Part shown: positions 26,724-35,944 of the stretch, in pieces
Position numbering within the stretch: the first letter of the stretch is position 1
Layout: each line of letters starts with the position of its first letter
Notes under the pieces: model-generated
Database searches by the model: none
What the model was told of the DNA's origin: nothing
What the model saw: the letters and a program-made list of their open reading frames with translations, nothing else
Assembly: GCA_947446865.1 (NCBI GenBank)
Contig: CANFHX010000012.1
Location: forward strand, 1 to 64,000
Origin: Flavobacteriaceae bacterium
GTDB taxonomy: Bacteria > Bacteroidota > Bacteroidia > Flavobacteriales > Flavobacteriaceae
DNA: 64,000 bases
Reading direction: 5' to 3'
Translations under genes and position numbers: made by a program

Positions 26724-28322
26724 TTAATAACTTGGATTTTGTTGTATAGTTATAAACGAATTGGTGTCAATTTCATATTGTGGAATTGGCAATAAGAAAC
26801 GATCCGGATTAGCATTGGAAATTAACTGAGTAAGTTGTATTGGCAAAACTGTAAATCCAGAATATACTTTAGACCACATGTTTTTAAAATGTTTTTTTAT
26901 AACGTATTCTGCACCTTGAACTTTTAAATTTGGAAACTCGTCTGTAGATGGAGACAATGTAGACGTTGTTGTTGAAAATCGCAATAAATCAAACCAACGT
27001 TGATTTTCAAAAGCAAATTCCCATCTTCTTTCTGATGCTAATGCTTTTTCAAAGGCAGCAACAGTATTTATAGAAATTGAAGTTAATGCAGTTAATCCAG
27101 CTCTTACACGCACTTGATTAATGTATGCTAAACTCGAAGCAACATTTCCATCTGCTTCAGCTTTCATTAAAATCACATCGGCATAACGTAATACAGGCCA
27201 ATCATTTTCAGCATCATAAGCAACTAATGTAGGTGAAATGTATTTTTTTACGTAATAACTACTAGTTGAATAAAGACCAATATTTGTAGCATATCTAGTT
27301 GTAGATGGATCGATATAATTAGTGTAAGAAGAGGAAGGTTTAATTATTTCTAAAATTGGAGTATCATATCCATCTCCATCTCCGTTAATCACTGCATTAC
27401 CACTATTAACGGGAGCAAAATTATTAGGTAACGGACTCCCCATTCCTAAACCTCCTCCTTTAAAGCGAATTGCAAAAAGAATTTCTGAATTCATTTCATT
27501 GTTTACCGAAAACACATTAGCATAAGAAGATTGTAAAGCATATTGGTTGCTATTAATTACATCTTGTAATAATATAGAAGCTTCTGTTTTTCTATTTAAT
27601 GTTAAATAAACTTTAGCTAATAAAGCTTTTGCAGCATATACATTGGCATGCCCTAAATCAGTAGAATTTGCAGAATAAATAGGGGTATTTCCATTGGCAA
27701 TAGCATTTTTTAAATCGGCTTCAATTAATTTATAAATAGCATCAACTGAAGACCGGTTAATAGTTTTGGCTTCTTCTGGTGTAATTGGCTCGTGAATTAA
27801 GAAAACCCCACCATATAAACGTACTAAATTAAAATAATGATAAGCTCTAATAAAAGATGCTTCTGCTGCAATGCTTTTACATTGACTTAATGTAACTGGA
27901 ATTGTTACTGGAGCATATTCAATAGATCCATTGGATTCATTATAATTAGCTCCCGTTGCATTTAATACAATATTGGTATTTCGGATGTTATTATAAGTTT
28001 TTAGCCAATAATTGTAAACACCTTGGTGCGTTGTAGGAGGATAAAACTGATCTAAATAGATTAAATCATGTTTTACCGTTGAAGTACTAGTTCCTGAATC
28101 CATAGTAGAATTATCACTACGAAGTTCTGTCATTGCCCATTCTTCTGACAATGGCGCTTGCATTCCTTTATAACAACTTGTCAATCCTACTTGAAGATCG
28201 GAATAATTAGTATAAAAATTTTCTACACTAATATTGGATTCCGAATTTAAATCAATAATATCGGTACAACCATAAGTTACTACTATTATAATAACACTTA
28301 AATATTTTAATAAATTTTTCAT
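26724..28322 (-). CDS. SusD/RagB-family glycan-binding outer-membrane lipoprotein
   Basis: This 532-residue surface lipoprotein would cap the SusC channel and bind the incoming glycan. The N-terminus MKNLLKYLSVIIIVVTYGCT gives lipidation at Cys19. SusD-type features include the early YSDLQVGLTSCYKGM helix, SFIRAYHYFNLVRLYGGVFL, YAAKALLAKVYLTLNRKTEA (TPR region) and the C-terminal WEFAFENQRWFDLLRF and FLLPIPQYEIDTN motifs. It lies 9 bp after susC and is followed by a strong terminator-like hairpin. It is the only SusD in the window. The bound glycan is not predictable from sequence. Confidence 0.95.
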   Translation of the reverse strand: MKNLLKYLSVIIIVVTYGCTDIIDLNSESNISVENFYTNYSDLQVGLTSCYKGMQAPLSEEWAMTELRSDNSTMDSGTSTSTVKHDLIYLDQFYPPTTHQGVYNYWLKTYNNIRNTNIVLNATGANYNESNGSIEYAPVTIPVTLSQCKSIAAEASFIRAYHYFNLVRLYGGVFLIHEPITPEEAKTINRSSVDAIYKLIEADLKNAIANGNTPIYSANSTDLGHANVYAAKALLAKVYLTLNRKTEASILLQDVINSNQYALQSSYANVFSVNNEMNSEILFAIRFKGGGLGMGSPLPNNFAPVNSGNAVINGDGDGYDTPILEIIKPSSSYTNYIDPSTTRYATNIGLYSTSSYYVKKYISPTLVAYDAENDWPVLRYADVILMKAEADGNVASSLAYINQVRVRAGLTALTSISINTVAAFEKALASERRWEFAFENQRWFDLLRFSTTTSTLSPSTDEFPNLKVQGAEYVIKKHFKNMWSKVYSGFTVLPIQLTQLISNANPDRFLLPIPQYEIDTNSFITIQQNPSY

Positions 28323-28331
28323 ATTTATAGA

Positions 28332-31300
28332 TTAAAAATTAATATCAACTCCAAATGCAAATGTTTTGCTCATAGGGAAACTTCCTCTTTGGTATCCACC
28401 TATCAGCGCTGATGAATATGGCCCAGATGTAGAACGACCTTCTGGATTTATTCCTCGGTAATCACTAGCAAAATGAAAATATACATTTTGAGCTGTGGTG
28501 TACAATCTTAAAGAAGATAACCCAATTTGTTTTGCAAATTTTTCTGGTAATTTATATCCTAAGCTTACATCTCTAAGAGAAAAATAGGAAGCATCTTCTA
28601 CAACATAATCGGTTAGCATCCAATTGAATCCAATATCTTCGTAGGGCGTTTTTCCATCACCAGGATTGGCAGGACTCAACCAACGATTAGAGTTGTAACT
28701 TACGTTTCTAGATCTTGTTTCGCTGTAATTAGCATCTCCGTTAATTACATCACCCCCTTGTACCCCTTGCCAAGTAAAGCTAAAATCGAATGCTTTGTAT
28801 GAAAAAGTGTTCGTTAAACCCCAAGTAAAATCAGGATAAGGATTACCAATAATTGTTCTATCGTTTGTATCTAAAACACCATCACCGTTTACATCAACCA
28901 GTTTTAAACCTCCAGGACGTAATGCAGAGGGAAGATTAGAAGTTAATCCGGAAGCATTAATTTCTGCTTGTGAAATCCAAACCCCATCGGTTTTATAACC
29001 ATAAAATTGAATTAGCGGACCACCAACTACACTTTTATAAATTTCATTTCTTTCACCATAATTTTGCAAATAGGCTTCGTTTCCTAACTCTCTGATTTTA
29101 TTTTCAGTATGCGAAATATTGGCTGAAGTAGTCCATTTAAAAGAATTTGTTTTAATATTAGTTGAAGATAATTCAATTTCAAAACCTTTATTATTAAGAC
29201 TTCCAATATTATTCCATGCCAATGGCACTCCAGAGAAAGCCATAGATGCTTGTTGTAACAATAATTTATCTGTTACGGATCTGTAAGTATCTAAAGTTAA
29301 ATTAATACGATTTTTAAGAATTGAAAAATCTACTCCAAAATTAGTTTGGTAGGTACTCTCCCAAGTAATATCACTATTAGAAGTAATGGTAGAAGTTTGG
29401 GCTTGACCAGAAGTTTGCACACCATTACTAGGTCCAAATGAATAATCGGCATTATGAAGTAAATTTTGGAAACCATAATTTAGGATACGGTTATTTCCTG
29501 AAACTCCATAACTAGATCTAAACGTTAATTTACTTAACCAATTCACTTTACTTAAAAAAGACTCTTTTTTAGCAGCCCATCCTATGGATGCTGCAGGAAA
29601 AGAACCCCATTTCCTACCAGGTCCAAAATAAGAACTTCCATCGGCACGGTAACTTGCAGAAAGTAAATATTTGCTTTTATATGCATAGTTTACCCTTCCT
29701 AAATAAGACAACAATCCAATTTGATTTTTTGAACCGTAAGTTGCTGATTTATCAATGTAAAGTGCATTATTTAATGTATTTATATCGTTGCTTGGATAAC
29801 CTAAACCTGCAGTTTGACTAGTCTCACTAACCGTTTTTTGGGCTGTGTATCCCGCTACAATGTCTAAGGAATGGTTATCAAATTCTTTTTTGTAGGTTAA
29901 AGTATTTTCGGATAATAAATCTAAATAAGAATTATACGAATATACTCCTCTACTTAACATACCATCGGCATCAGCATTTTTATCGGTCCAATCCTTTTTA
30001 GTGTCATATTTCATATATAAAGTAGCCATCGTTTTAAAATCTAAACCTGGCAATAAATTTATACTTAATGTAGCACCACTTTGCAACCCATATGATTTTG
30101 CATTAATGTCGTGCATCATTAGAGAAGACATTGGATTATTTTGAGAAGAATTAAATGGATTACCACCTATTACAGAACTAGTTTGAGTATTTCCTCCTAT
30201 AAGCCAATATGGATTTCCGTCTGGCATTAATAACTGTGATCCATCTGGGTAAGTTGGATAATAATTTAAGTTTAAGAAATGTCTTGGTTGCGCATAATCA
30301 CCTGGTTGAATACCTGCCCATTGCGTATTTTGGTTTACAAATGCTGCCGTTAGACTATTATGGTTGGCTGGTAACCAAGTTGGATATCTCCAAAAATTAG
30401 TCAAATTTTCTGAAGGTGTTTCTTTACTTTGATACGATGGATTTAAGTTTACACTTAATTTTACTCTTTTACTTAAATCTATATCCAATTTAGTTCGGAA
30501 ATTCAATTTATTAAAATTACTTTTTAACATGATTCCTTCCTCACCTTGATAGCCACCAGAAACAAAATATTTCATGCTTTTAGTTCCTCCTGTTGCGCTT
30601 AATTGAATATTCTTGAAATTTGCTTTTCGCAACACTTCATCTTGGTAGTTATATCCCTTACCACCTAACATAGTTTGCTCCACAATGTAAGCAGCCATTA
30701 AATTATTTACTTTAGTACTACTTCCTTGGTAGTACATATTTAAAGCATTAGGGTTTGAAACGCCTTCTGCTTGAATTGCTGGATCGGAATTTCTGATGGC
30801 TTGTTCTTTAAATAAAAGTTGGGTATATTCTGAAGTAGAAAGTAAATCATATCTTTTATAATCACTTTTTACTCCAGTAGTTACTTTAAAAGTAAATTTG
30901 GCTTTATCTGTTTTACCACTTTTAGTTGTAATTAAAATTACACCACTTGCTCCTCTAGATCCATAAATAGCAGCAGAAGCAGCATCTTTCAAAACCTCAA
31001 CTGAAGCAACATCTGCCATATTAATAGAAGCTAAACCATCAGGAATTGGTTGACCATCTACCACAACTAGTGGATCTGCCCCTGCATTAATAGAGCTAAT
31101 TCCTCTAATAGTTATTTTAGTATCGGCTCCAGCTTCAGAAGAAATATTTTGAATTTGTACCCCTGCGATTTTACCTTGTAATGCTTGATCTAGTCTAGAA
31201 ACAGGAACTTCATCCAATTTATCATTGGTATATTTAGAAATAGCACCAGTTACATTTGACTTTTTCTGGGTACCATATCCAATTACAACTACGTCTTCAA

Positions 31301-31595
31301 GTTCGGTTTTGGATTCGGATAAAGATATGTTGATTTCTTTGTTTTTTCCAACTACGACTATTTGTGGTGCATATCCAATATAGGTGAAACGCAAAATAGA
31401 TTTAGAATTTTTAACTGCAATAGAGTAAGTTCCATCTAGGTCGGAAGTGGTAGTGGTATTTTCAAAAGTTACCGTTACCCCCGGAATTGCCTTTCCTTGC
31501 GGATCGGTTACAGTTCCAGTAATTTTTAATTTATCGGTTTGAGCATTAATAATTGATGAGAAAATTAATAGAACCAATAGTACTGTTTTTTTCAT
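28332..31595 (-). CDS. SusC/RagA-family TonB-dependent glycan transporter
   Basis: This 1087-residue outer-membrane importer takes up oligosaccharides using TonB energy. The order is signal peptide (1-18, ending INAQ), carboxypeptidase-regulatory-like domain (about 22-105, ITGTVTDPQGKAIPGVTV), plug domain with the SusC hallmark VVIGYGTQKKSNVTG, LQGKIAGVQIQ and the VEVLKDAASAAIYGSRGA box, then a beta-barrel ending in ...FAFGVDINF. It heads a run of susC, susD, kduI, kduD and DUF4861. No canonical TAnnTTTG promoter was found in the 437-bp upstream spacer, suggesting activator-dependent transcription. A dyad at 31725-31747 is a candidate control site. Confidence 0.95.
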   Translation of the reverse strand: MKKTVLLVLLIFSSIINAQTDKLKITGTVTDPQGKAIPGVTVTFENTTTTSDLDGTYSIAVKNSKSILRFTYIGYAPQIVVVGKNKEINISLSESKTELEDVVVIGYGTQKKSNVTGAISKYTNDKLDEVPVSRLDQALQGKIAGVQIQNISSEAGADTKITIRGISSINAGADPLVVVDGQPIPDGLASINMADVASVEVLKDAASAAIYGSRGASGVILITTKSGKTDKAKFTFKVTTGVKSDYKRYDLLSTSEYTQLLFKEQAIRNSDPAIQAEGVSNPNALNMYYQGSSTKVNNLMAAYIVEQTMLGGKGYNYQDEVLRKANFKNIQLSATGGTKSMKYFVSGGYQGEEGIMLKSNFNKLNFRTKLDIDLSKRVKLSVNLNPSYQSKETPSENLTNFWRYPTWLPANHNSLTAAFVNQNTQWAGIQPGDYAQPRHFLNLNYYPTYPDGSQLLMPDGNPYWLIGGNTQTSSVIGGNPFNSSQNNPMSSLMMHDINAKSYGLQSGATLSINLLPGLDFKTMATLYMKYDTKKDWTDKNADADGMLSRGVYSYNSYLDLLSENTLTYKKEFDNHSLDIVAGYTAQKTVSETSQTAGLGYPSNDINTLNNALYIDKSATYGSKNQIGLLSYLGRVNYAYKSKYLLSASYRADGSSYFGPGRKWGSFPAASIGWAAKKESFLSKVNWLSKLTFRSSYGVSGNNRILNYGFQNLLHNADYSFGPSNGVQTSGQAQTSTITSNSDITWESTYQTNFGVDFSILKNRINLTLDTYRSVTDKLLLQQASMAFSGVPLAWNNIGSLNNKGFEIELSSTNIKTNSFKWTTSANISHTENKIRELGNEAYLQNYGERNEIYKSVVGGPLIQFYGYKTDGVWISQAEINASGLTSNLPSALRPGGLKLVDVNGDGVLDTNDRTIIGNPYPDFTWGLTNTFSYKAFDFSFTWQGVQGGDVINGDANYSETRSRNVSYNSNRWLSPANPGDGKTPYEDIGFNWMLTDYVVEDASYFSLRDVSLGYKLPEKFAKQIGLSSLRLYTTAQNVYFHFASDYRGINPEGRSTSGPYSSALIGGYQRGSFPMSKTFAFGVDINF

Positions 31596-31724
31596 AATTT
31601 AATAATTGATTTGGTTTTTTTGGTTAATGCCATTACAATACTTAAACAATTTATGTTAAAAGTAATGAAATAGTTAATTAGGTGTAAAAATATAGCATAT
31701 TCATAGAGGCAAAATCCGTTATTA

Positions 31725-31747
31725 GGGTAAAAATTGTACAATTACCC
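31725..31747. promoter_or_regulatory. Inverted repeat upstream of susC, candidate regulator site
   Basis: A perfect 10-bp palindrome ATTGTACAAT (31733-31742) is flanked by GGGTA on the left (three intervening A) and TACCC on the right. It lies about 130 bp upstream of the susC ATG, where an HTCS or AraC-type activator could bind. No T-tract follows, so it is not a terminator. Function is inference. Confidence 0.4.
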
Positions 31748-31876
31748 ATTAATAATTATAGTATTGTATTTAATTTACAAATGAATTTAAATTAAATAAA
31801 TTCGTAATATACTGAAATTAAAACGTTTAAACCAAATTAATTATAAATCCAAATACTTAATTCCTATTTAACCCAA

Positions 31877-31904
31877 AAAAAAGAACTCCGAAGAATTCTT
31901 TTTT
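31877..31904 (-). terminator. Terminator after the small HTH gene
   Basis: On the minus strand AAAAAAGAATTC, a TTCG tetraloop and GAGTTCTTTTTT form a 12-bp stem with one G-T pair and a T-run. The UUCG loop adds stability. It is about 130 bp downstream of the gene ending at 32033. Confidence 0.7.
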
Positions 31905-32032
31905 GTTTTATTAAACTGAAGTAATTTATACTATTTTGAATGAAGGAAAAATTAGGAGCATTATAAGATTTTTAGCTTTTTTTCCCAAGCATGGCTACTT
32001 GTGAAAAATGGGTATTTCGGTTAAAAAGAAAT

Positions 32033-32218
32033 TCAAAAAAAATCACAAATTAGAACATTTAAAACAACTCCTATTTGTTTTAGCTTGGATATTTTTAAAT
32101 CTACGTTTCCTTTTTCAATCTCGTTATATTTTTTAATACTTATTTCCATTTGTATAGCAATATACTCTTTAGTAATATTTCGACGTTCTCTGATTTCTTT
32201 AATTTTTATATAGGTCAT
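32033..32218 (-). CDS. Small XRE-type helix-turn-helix protein
   Basis: From the ATG at 32218 the protein has 61 residues (MTYIKIKEIRERRNITKEYI). The sequence IKEIRERRNITKEYIAIQME then KYNEIEKGNVDLKISKLKQI is a compact Cro/C1-type helix-turn-helix. The frame is open further up to an ATG at 32260, giving 75 residues and a 4-base ATGA overlap with the upstream small gene; that overlap suggests translational coupling and makes the longer start quite possible. It is the second gene of a two-gene unit next to susC. It could regulate the PUL or form part of an unrelated two-gene module. No partner domain identifies it as an antitoxin. Confidence 0.6.
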   Translation of the reverse strand: MTYIKIKEIRERRNITKEYIAIQMEISIKKYNEIEKGNVDLKISKLKQIGVVLNVLICDFF

Positions 32219-32256
32219 TTTATTTTTAATATTTTGGGATAGATCAATTTCTACTA

Positions 32257-32502
32257 TCACTTAATATCTTCAAATTTGATTTTATCAAAATATATTTTTC
32301 GATTAATTTTTTTAAGTAACGATTCGTTATTATCAATAATTTGTTTGTATTTTAAATCTAAATTTGAAATATCAGCCAAAGCCAATCCATAACCATATTT
32401 TCTTATAAAGACTTCAATAACATCAAAGTTGTCTTTATACAATCTTCTTACATTAATTAATTCTTCAGAGGAATTAAATTCTTCAAATGACTTGCTATTC
32501 AT
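32257..32502 (-). CDS. Small hypothetical protein upstream of the HTH gene
   Basis: This 81-residue charged, soluble protein (MNSKSFEEFNSSEELINVRR) has no signal peptide and no family I can recognise. It is predicted to be helical (FDVIEVFIRKYGYGLALADI, LLKKINRKIYFDKIKFEDIK). Its stop codon overlaps the ATG at 32260 of the small HTH protein frame by four bases. It sits between the PUL transporter genes and a membrane AraC-type regulator. The upstream spacer is very A/T-rich and contains a (TTG)5-type microsatellite near 32560. Confidence 0.55.
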   Translation of the reverse strand: MNSKSFEEFNSSEELINVRRLYKDNFDVIEVFIRKYGYGLALADISNLDLKYKQIIDNNESLLKKINRKIYFDKIKFEDIK

Positions 32503-33221
32503 ATGCTTTATTATGTTTTATTAAATTAATAATTTTTATAATTATTAATATTGTTTTATTGTTGTTGTTGTTGTCTTTATTGCTATCCTAGCTTCTTGAA
32601 AAAAGAATGGTTCCTGAAACTTTTACTTGGTCATCTCAAAACCACTTAGGATGCATTTTTTCTTATATAGCACATCGGATATCTTTTGAAACTTTACACC
32701 GCCAAAACGAAATGCCAAAAGCATAAAAAATAAGTTTACTGTGCCTGTTAAAATTTGAAAAATTAATCATAAAATAAAGTTTAGATTCTATTAATTAATA
32801 ATGGTTTTTAAAATAAAGAGACAAATAAATTTAATTAAAAACCTAATTCCAACAGCTTAAAACTAATTTGACCTATTTGAAAGATGTATTCTAAGTATTG
32901 AAATATTTTTATTTGTAATTTGATTATTTCGTAGCGGAATTGGTCAAAATAAAACAAAAAGCAAATGGATTGGACCGGATGCTAATTTTAAAAAAAACAA
33001 CTATTTTTTTTCGAAATTTTTTATATTTTCAGTTAAAAAATGCGTTTTTGGATCGGCGATTAATGTCCTTTATTGTGTCTTTTGAAAGATTATTTACCGA
33101 TTTTGAAAGATTAAAGGTTCGTTATGAAGTTAATTATTGATTAATTTTGATGTTAAATTATAATTACAAATAAGATACATTTATTACCTATATTTACTTA
33201 ACTTTTTTACCACCCCTACCC
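32503..33221. other. A/T-rich 719-bp intergenic region between divergent genes
   Basis: It separates the minus-strand small-gene pair from the plus-strand AraC-type gene. I see a TTG microsatellite near 32560-32576 and a -7-like TAATTTTG at 33142-33149 without a well-placed -33 box. A 66-codon frame (32940-33140) with a TTG start is present but not convincing. No RNA gene or mobile element was recognised. Confidence 0.5.
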
Positions 33222-34373
33222 ATGTTACAAATTGTAATTCTTTTCATTACTGCCGCCCTGGGATTTATATGTTTCGCTACCATTTATAACAAAAGCTTGC
33301 TAAAAAACAAGTCGTTGATCAATAACTACATGTTGATAATTGTTGGTTTTCAGTCCTTTAGATTTTTATCTTATGCCATCTTATTAGCTAATCCAAATTT
33401 GAATTTAAACTGGTTCTCCAAATTAATAGATGTATTAGCTATTTCTCTTTTACCCTGCTTTTATCTCTATTTTGAAAATGTTGTTTGTGAAAATAAATTT
33501 AAAACTGTTAAACTGGTTCATTTTATACCCCCTGTATTTTTAATTTTCACCTTTACCATAAGTAATTGCTTTTCTCATGAAAATGAACACATTATAAAAA
33601 AAATATTTATTTATTCCAGTATTTTGATAAGCTGTATGTATTTGTTTTTTTGTTTTCAACTAATTAAAAAACATGTTTGGAAAAGAAAAAGTGAAATTAA
33701 AGTCATTCAAAATCAAAATATTTTGATTACAAAATGGATTATTTTCTTATTCACTTGCTTCCTTTTACTTGTAACTAATCGTTATATTATCTTATTTTTT
33801 AAAAAATCTTTTGATTTCGATTTTCATCTCATTTGGATTACAGGATTGTTATGGAATATAATATTTATAAAAATTTTGCTTACACCGGAAATTCTTTATG
33901 GATTTAATTTTCTGAATAAGTCCATCGATGAAATAACTGAAAAAGTGGTACTTAAAAGCGTTTGGAAAATTGATGGACCATTAAAATCCATAACAAATGA
34001 AAAGGACATGAAAATTGCAGAAAAAATAGCATCTAAGCTTATCAAGTATATTCATGAAATAGAAGAATTATCGTTTCATAGTACTATTTTTAGGAATCCA
34101 AAACTTGGACTTGAAGATATTGCAGGTGAAATGAAAATCCCTGTAAATAAAATTAATTTTATCTTCCGATTCCATTGCAATGAAAGTTTTTCGGATTATA
34201 AAAAAATTGTACGTATTCATGATGCTACCAAATTATTGGAGGAAGGTTTTCTTTACGATAAAACAGTAGAGTCACTGGCTGAAAAAGTTGGGTTTTCTTC
34301 TTACATTACCTTTTATAAGGCATTTAAAAGTATTATGGGAGTAACGACGCAGGAATATGTGAAGCGGTTTTAA
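33222..34373 (+). CDS. Membrane-anchored AraC-family transcriptional regulator
   Basis: This 383-residue protein has an N-terminal half with about seven hydrophobic segments (for example IVILFITAALGFICFATIY, WIIFLFTCFLLLVTNRYIIL) and a cytoplasmic C-terminal AraC/XylS-type DNA-binding domain at about residues 275-383 (LGLEDIAGEMKIPVNKINFI, then VESLAEKVGFSSYITFYKAF, ending GVTTQEYVKRF). Such 7-TM AraC proteins occur in Bacteroidota, often near envelope or polysaccharide genes. It is the only plus-strand gene inside the PUL and faces the sulfatase operon tail-to-tail. A second, membrane-sensing input into PUL control is inferred; no signal can be deduced. Confidence 0.88.
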   Translation: MLQIVILFITAALGFICFATIYNKSLLKNKSLINNYMLIIVGFQSFRFLSYAILLANPNLNLNWFSKLIDVLAISLLPCFYLYFENVVCENKFKTVKLVHFIPPVFLIFTFTISNCFSHENEHIIKKIFIYSSILISCMYLFFCFQLIKKHVWKRKSEIKVIQNQNILITKWIIFLFTCFLLLVTNRYIILFFKKSFDFDFHLIWITGLLWNIIFIKILLTPEILYGFNFLNKSIDEITEKVVLKSVWKIDGPLKSITNEKDMKIAEKIASKLIKYIHEIEELSFHSTIFRNPKLGLEDIAGEMKIPVNKINFIFRFHCNESFSDYKKIVRIHDATKLLEEGFLYDKTVESLAEKVGFSSYITFYKAFKSIMGVTTQEYVKRF

Positions 34374-34485
34374 TTTTTAGTTTGAAAATACCGCATTTAC
34401 TATTTCTTATAAAGATTCTGTTGCCTAAAAACCTCTTTTGCTAATGGTAACGAACAATTCGCTTTTACTATATTATTATAACCAT

Positions 34486-34531
34486 AAGGGATGAATTAAT
34501 TGTGTTTAGTATCACAATCAATTCATCCCTT
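34486..34531 (+). terminator. Terminator of the AraC-type regulator gene
   Basis: A 19-bp stem with a single mismatch (AAGGGATGAATTAATTGTG with CACAATCAATTCATCCCTT) and an 8-base loop is followed by TTTTT on the plus strand. On the minus strand no T-run follows, so it mainly serves the plus-strand gene. Confidence 0.85.
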
Positions 34532-34580
34532 TTTTATTTACCATATAAGTTTAATTCAATTCACTAAAAAGGATAAAAAA

Positions 34581-35924
34581 TTATTCCTCCTCTTTCGCTT
34601 TATCCTTCTTCTTGTTTACGTTACTAGCATGTCTTCCGCTCCCTCCAGCATTGTCTAAAATTCCTTTTTCGGGACTTAATTCTTGTAACACTTTTTGCAG
34701 TCGAGCATGTGCTTCACTTGCTTCTTTATTAGATGAATAATCGGTAACTAATTTTTCTTCAAATGGTGCATTGCTCATGTCAAATAATTCGTCTTCACGA
34801 TTTAATTTCCATTTTGCCTCACGAACATACCATTTGTTTCCAAGTTCGGTAAATATCCATTCTCTGGGATTTCCTTTCTTTCCCATTAATTGGGGTAAGA
34901 AACTACGTCCATCTACACTTTTTTTAGTTGGCAATTTTGCTCCAGCTACCTCTGCAAAGGTTGGCAATAGATCACTAGAATCTAATAATGTATTACTTAC
35001 TTTATTTGCTTCTATAACTCCAGGCCAATTTGCGATGGTTGGAACTAAACTACCACATTCTAGCATGGTGCCTTTTTTTCCTGAAAGTGCTTTCCCTCCA
35101 ATGTTACTTCTAGAAGCATATTGGCTTGCAGTTCCGTTATCGCCCATAAAAACAATAAAGGTATTCTCTCTTAACTTTAAATCGTCTAGTGTTTTTAATA
35201 ATTTCCCAACTAACTTATCCATATAAGCGGTATTGTCTTCGTATAAATCACTGCCCGGTTTACTATCTGGAGTGCGTTGTATTACAGCATGAACATGCAC
35301 CATAGAATAGTATAGAAAAAACGGTTTATCTTTATTAGTAGTAATAAAATTAACCAAGTGGTTGTGCATCAAATCGGGCATATAGGTTAGACTGTCTAAC
35401 TTTTTATTTACTCCGTTTTCAATATAATTTTCCGATTTCTTTTTTTCGGTACTCCAATAATCGCCACTTCCTTGAAAGGTTATATAATCATCAAATCCAA
35501 AATCCCCTGGTGTTAGCGAAAACTGACTCCATTTTCCGGTTAAGGAAGTTACGTACCCAGCCGTTTTTAATACCGATGGAATTAAAACCTCATCTTCTGG
35601 CTTTATAGCACCTACCATGTCTTGATTTACAGCGCCAGTTCTAAAAGCATAACGACCCGTTAAAATCATTGCTCTAGAAGGTCCGCACAATGGCGCAGTA
35701 TAACTATGGTTGAATCGTATTCCGCCTTTAGCAAGTTGGTCAATAATGGGGGTTTTATTGTTATCCGATCCATAACAACTTACATCTCCAATTCCTAAAT
35801 CGTCGGCAAGAATGTAAATAATGTTAGGTTTTTTAGGAATTTTAGTTTCCTTTTTGTTTTGGGCAGATAAATTTACAACGCATAATAATGCTATTAAAAA
35901 GGAAAGGTTTTTTAAGTTTTTCAT
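34581..35924 (-). CDS. S1-family sulfatase
   Basis: This 447-residue periplasmic sulfatase has signal peptide MKNLKNLSFLIALLCVVNLS-AQ. The alkaline-phosphatase-like fold starts PNIIYILADDLGIGD, the calcium-site DD pair. The maturation motif is LCGPSRAMILTGR with Cys80, to be oxidised to formylglycine by the FGE encoded in the same operon. Further motifs are SLTGKW and FMGDNGTAS. The C-terminus ends in a charged Lys/Glu tail (KKKDKAKEEE). The overall look is of the arylsulfatase A/N-acetylgalactosamine-6-sulfatase type, but the subfamily and the sulfate position cannot be assigned by eye. It is the last gene of the 14-gene operon. Confidence 0.92.
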   Translation of the reverse strand: MKNLKNLSFLIALLCVVNLSAQNKKETKIPKKPNIIYILADDLGIGDVSCYGSDNNKTPIIDQLAKGGIRFNHSYTAPLCGPSRAMILTGRYAFRTGAVNQDMVGAIKPEDEVLIPSVLKTAGYVTSLTGKWSQFSLTPGDFGFDDYITFQGSGDYWSTEKKKSENYIENGVNKKLDSLTYMPDLMHNHLVNFITTNKDKPFFLYYSMVHVHAVIQRTPDSKPGSDLYEDNTAYMDKLVGKLLKTLDDLKLRENTFIVFMGDNGTASQYASRSNIGGKALSGKKGTMLECGSLVPTIANWPGVIEANKVSNTLLDSSDLLPTFAEVAGAKLPTKKSVDGRSFLPQLMGKKGNPREWIFTELGNKWYVREAKWKLNREDELFDMSNAPFEEKLVTDYSSNKEASEAHARLQKVLQELSPEKGILDNAGGSGRHASNVNKKKDKAKEEE

Positions 35925-35944
35925 AGTTGGGGTTTTGAAAAAAA

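Larger units (their letters stand above)
31596..32032. other. Intergenic region upstream of susC
   Basis: This 437-bp spacer contains a dyad (31725-31747) and the terminator of the small-gene pair (31877-31904). I searched by eye for CAAAnnTA (the minus-strand -7 box) and found none between 31596 and 31860. Confidence 0.6.

Noticed and set aside
32940..33140. 66-codon plus-strand frame upstream of the AraC-type gene
   Set aside because: It starts at TTG without a ribosome-site context, has no recognisable family and lies in very A/T-rich sequence. A chance open frame is likelier.
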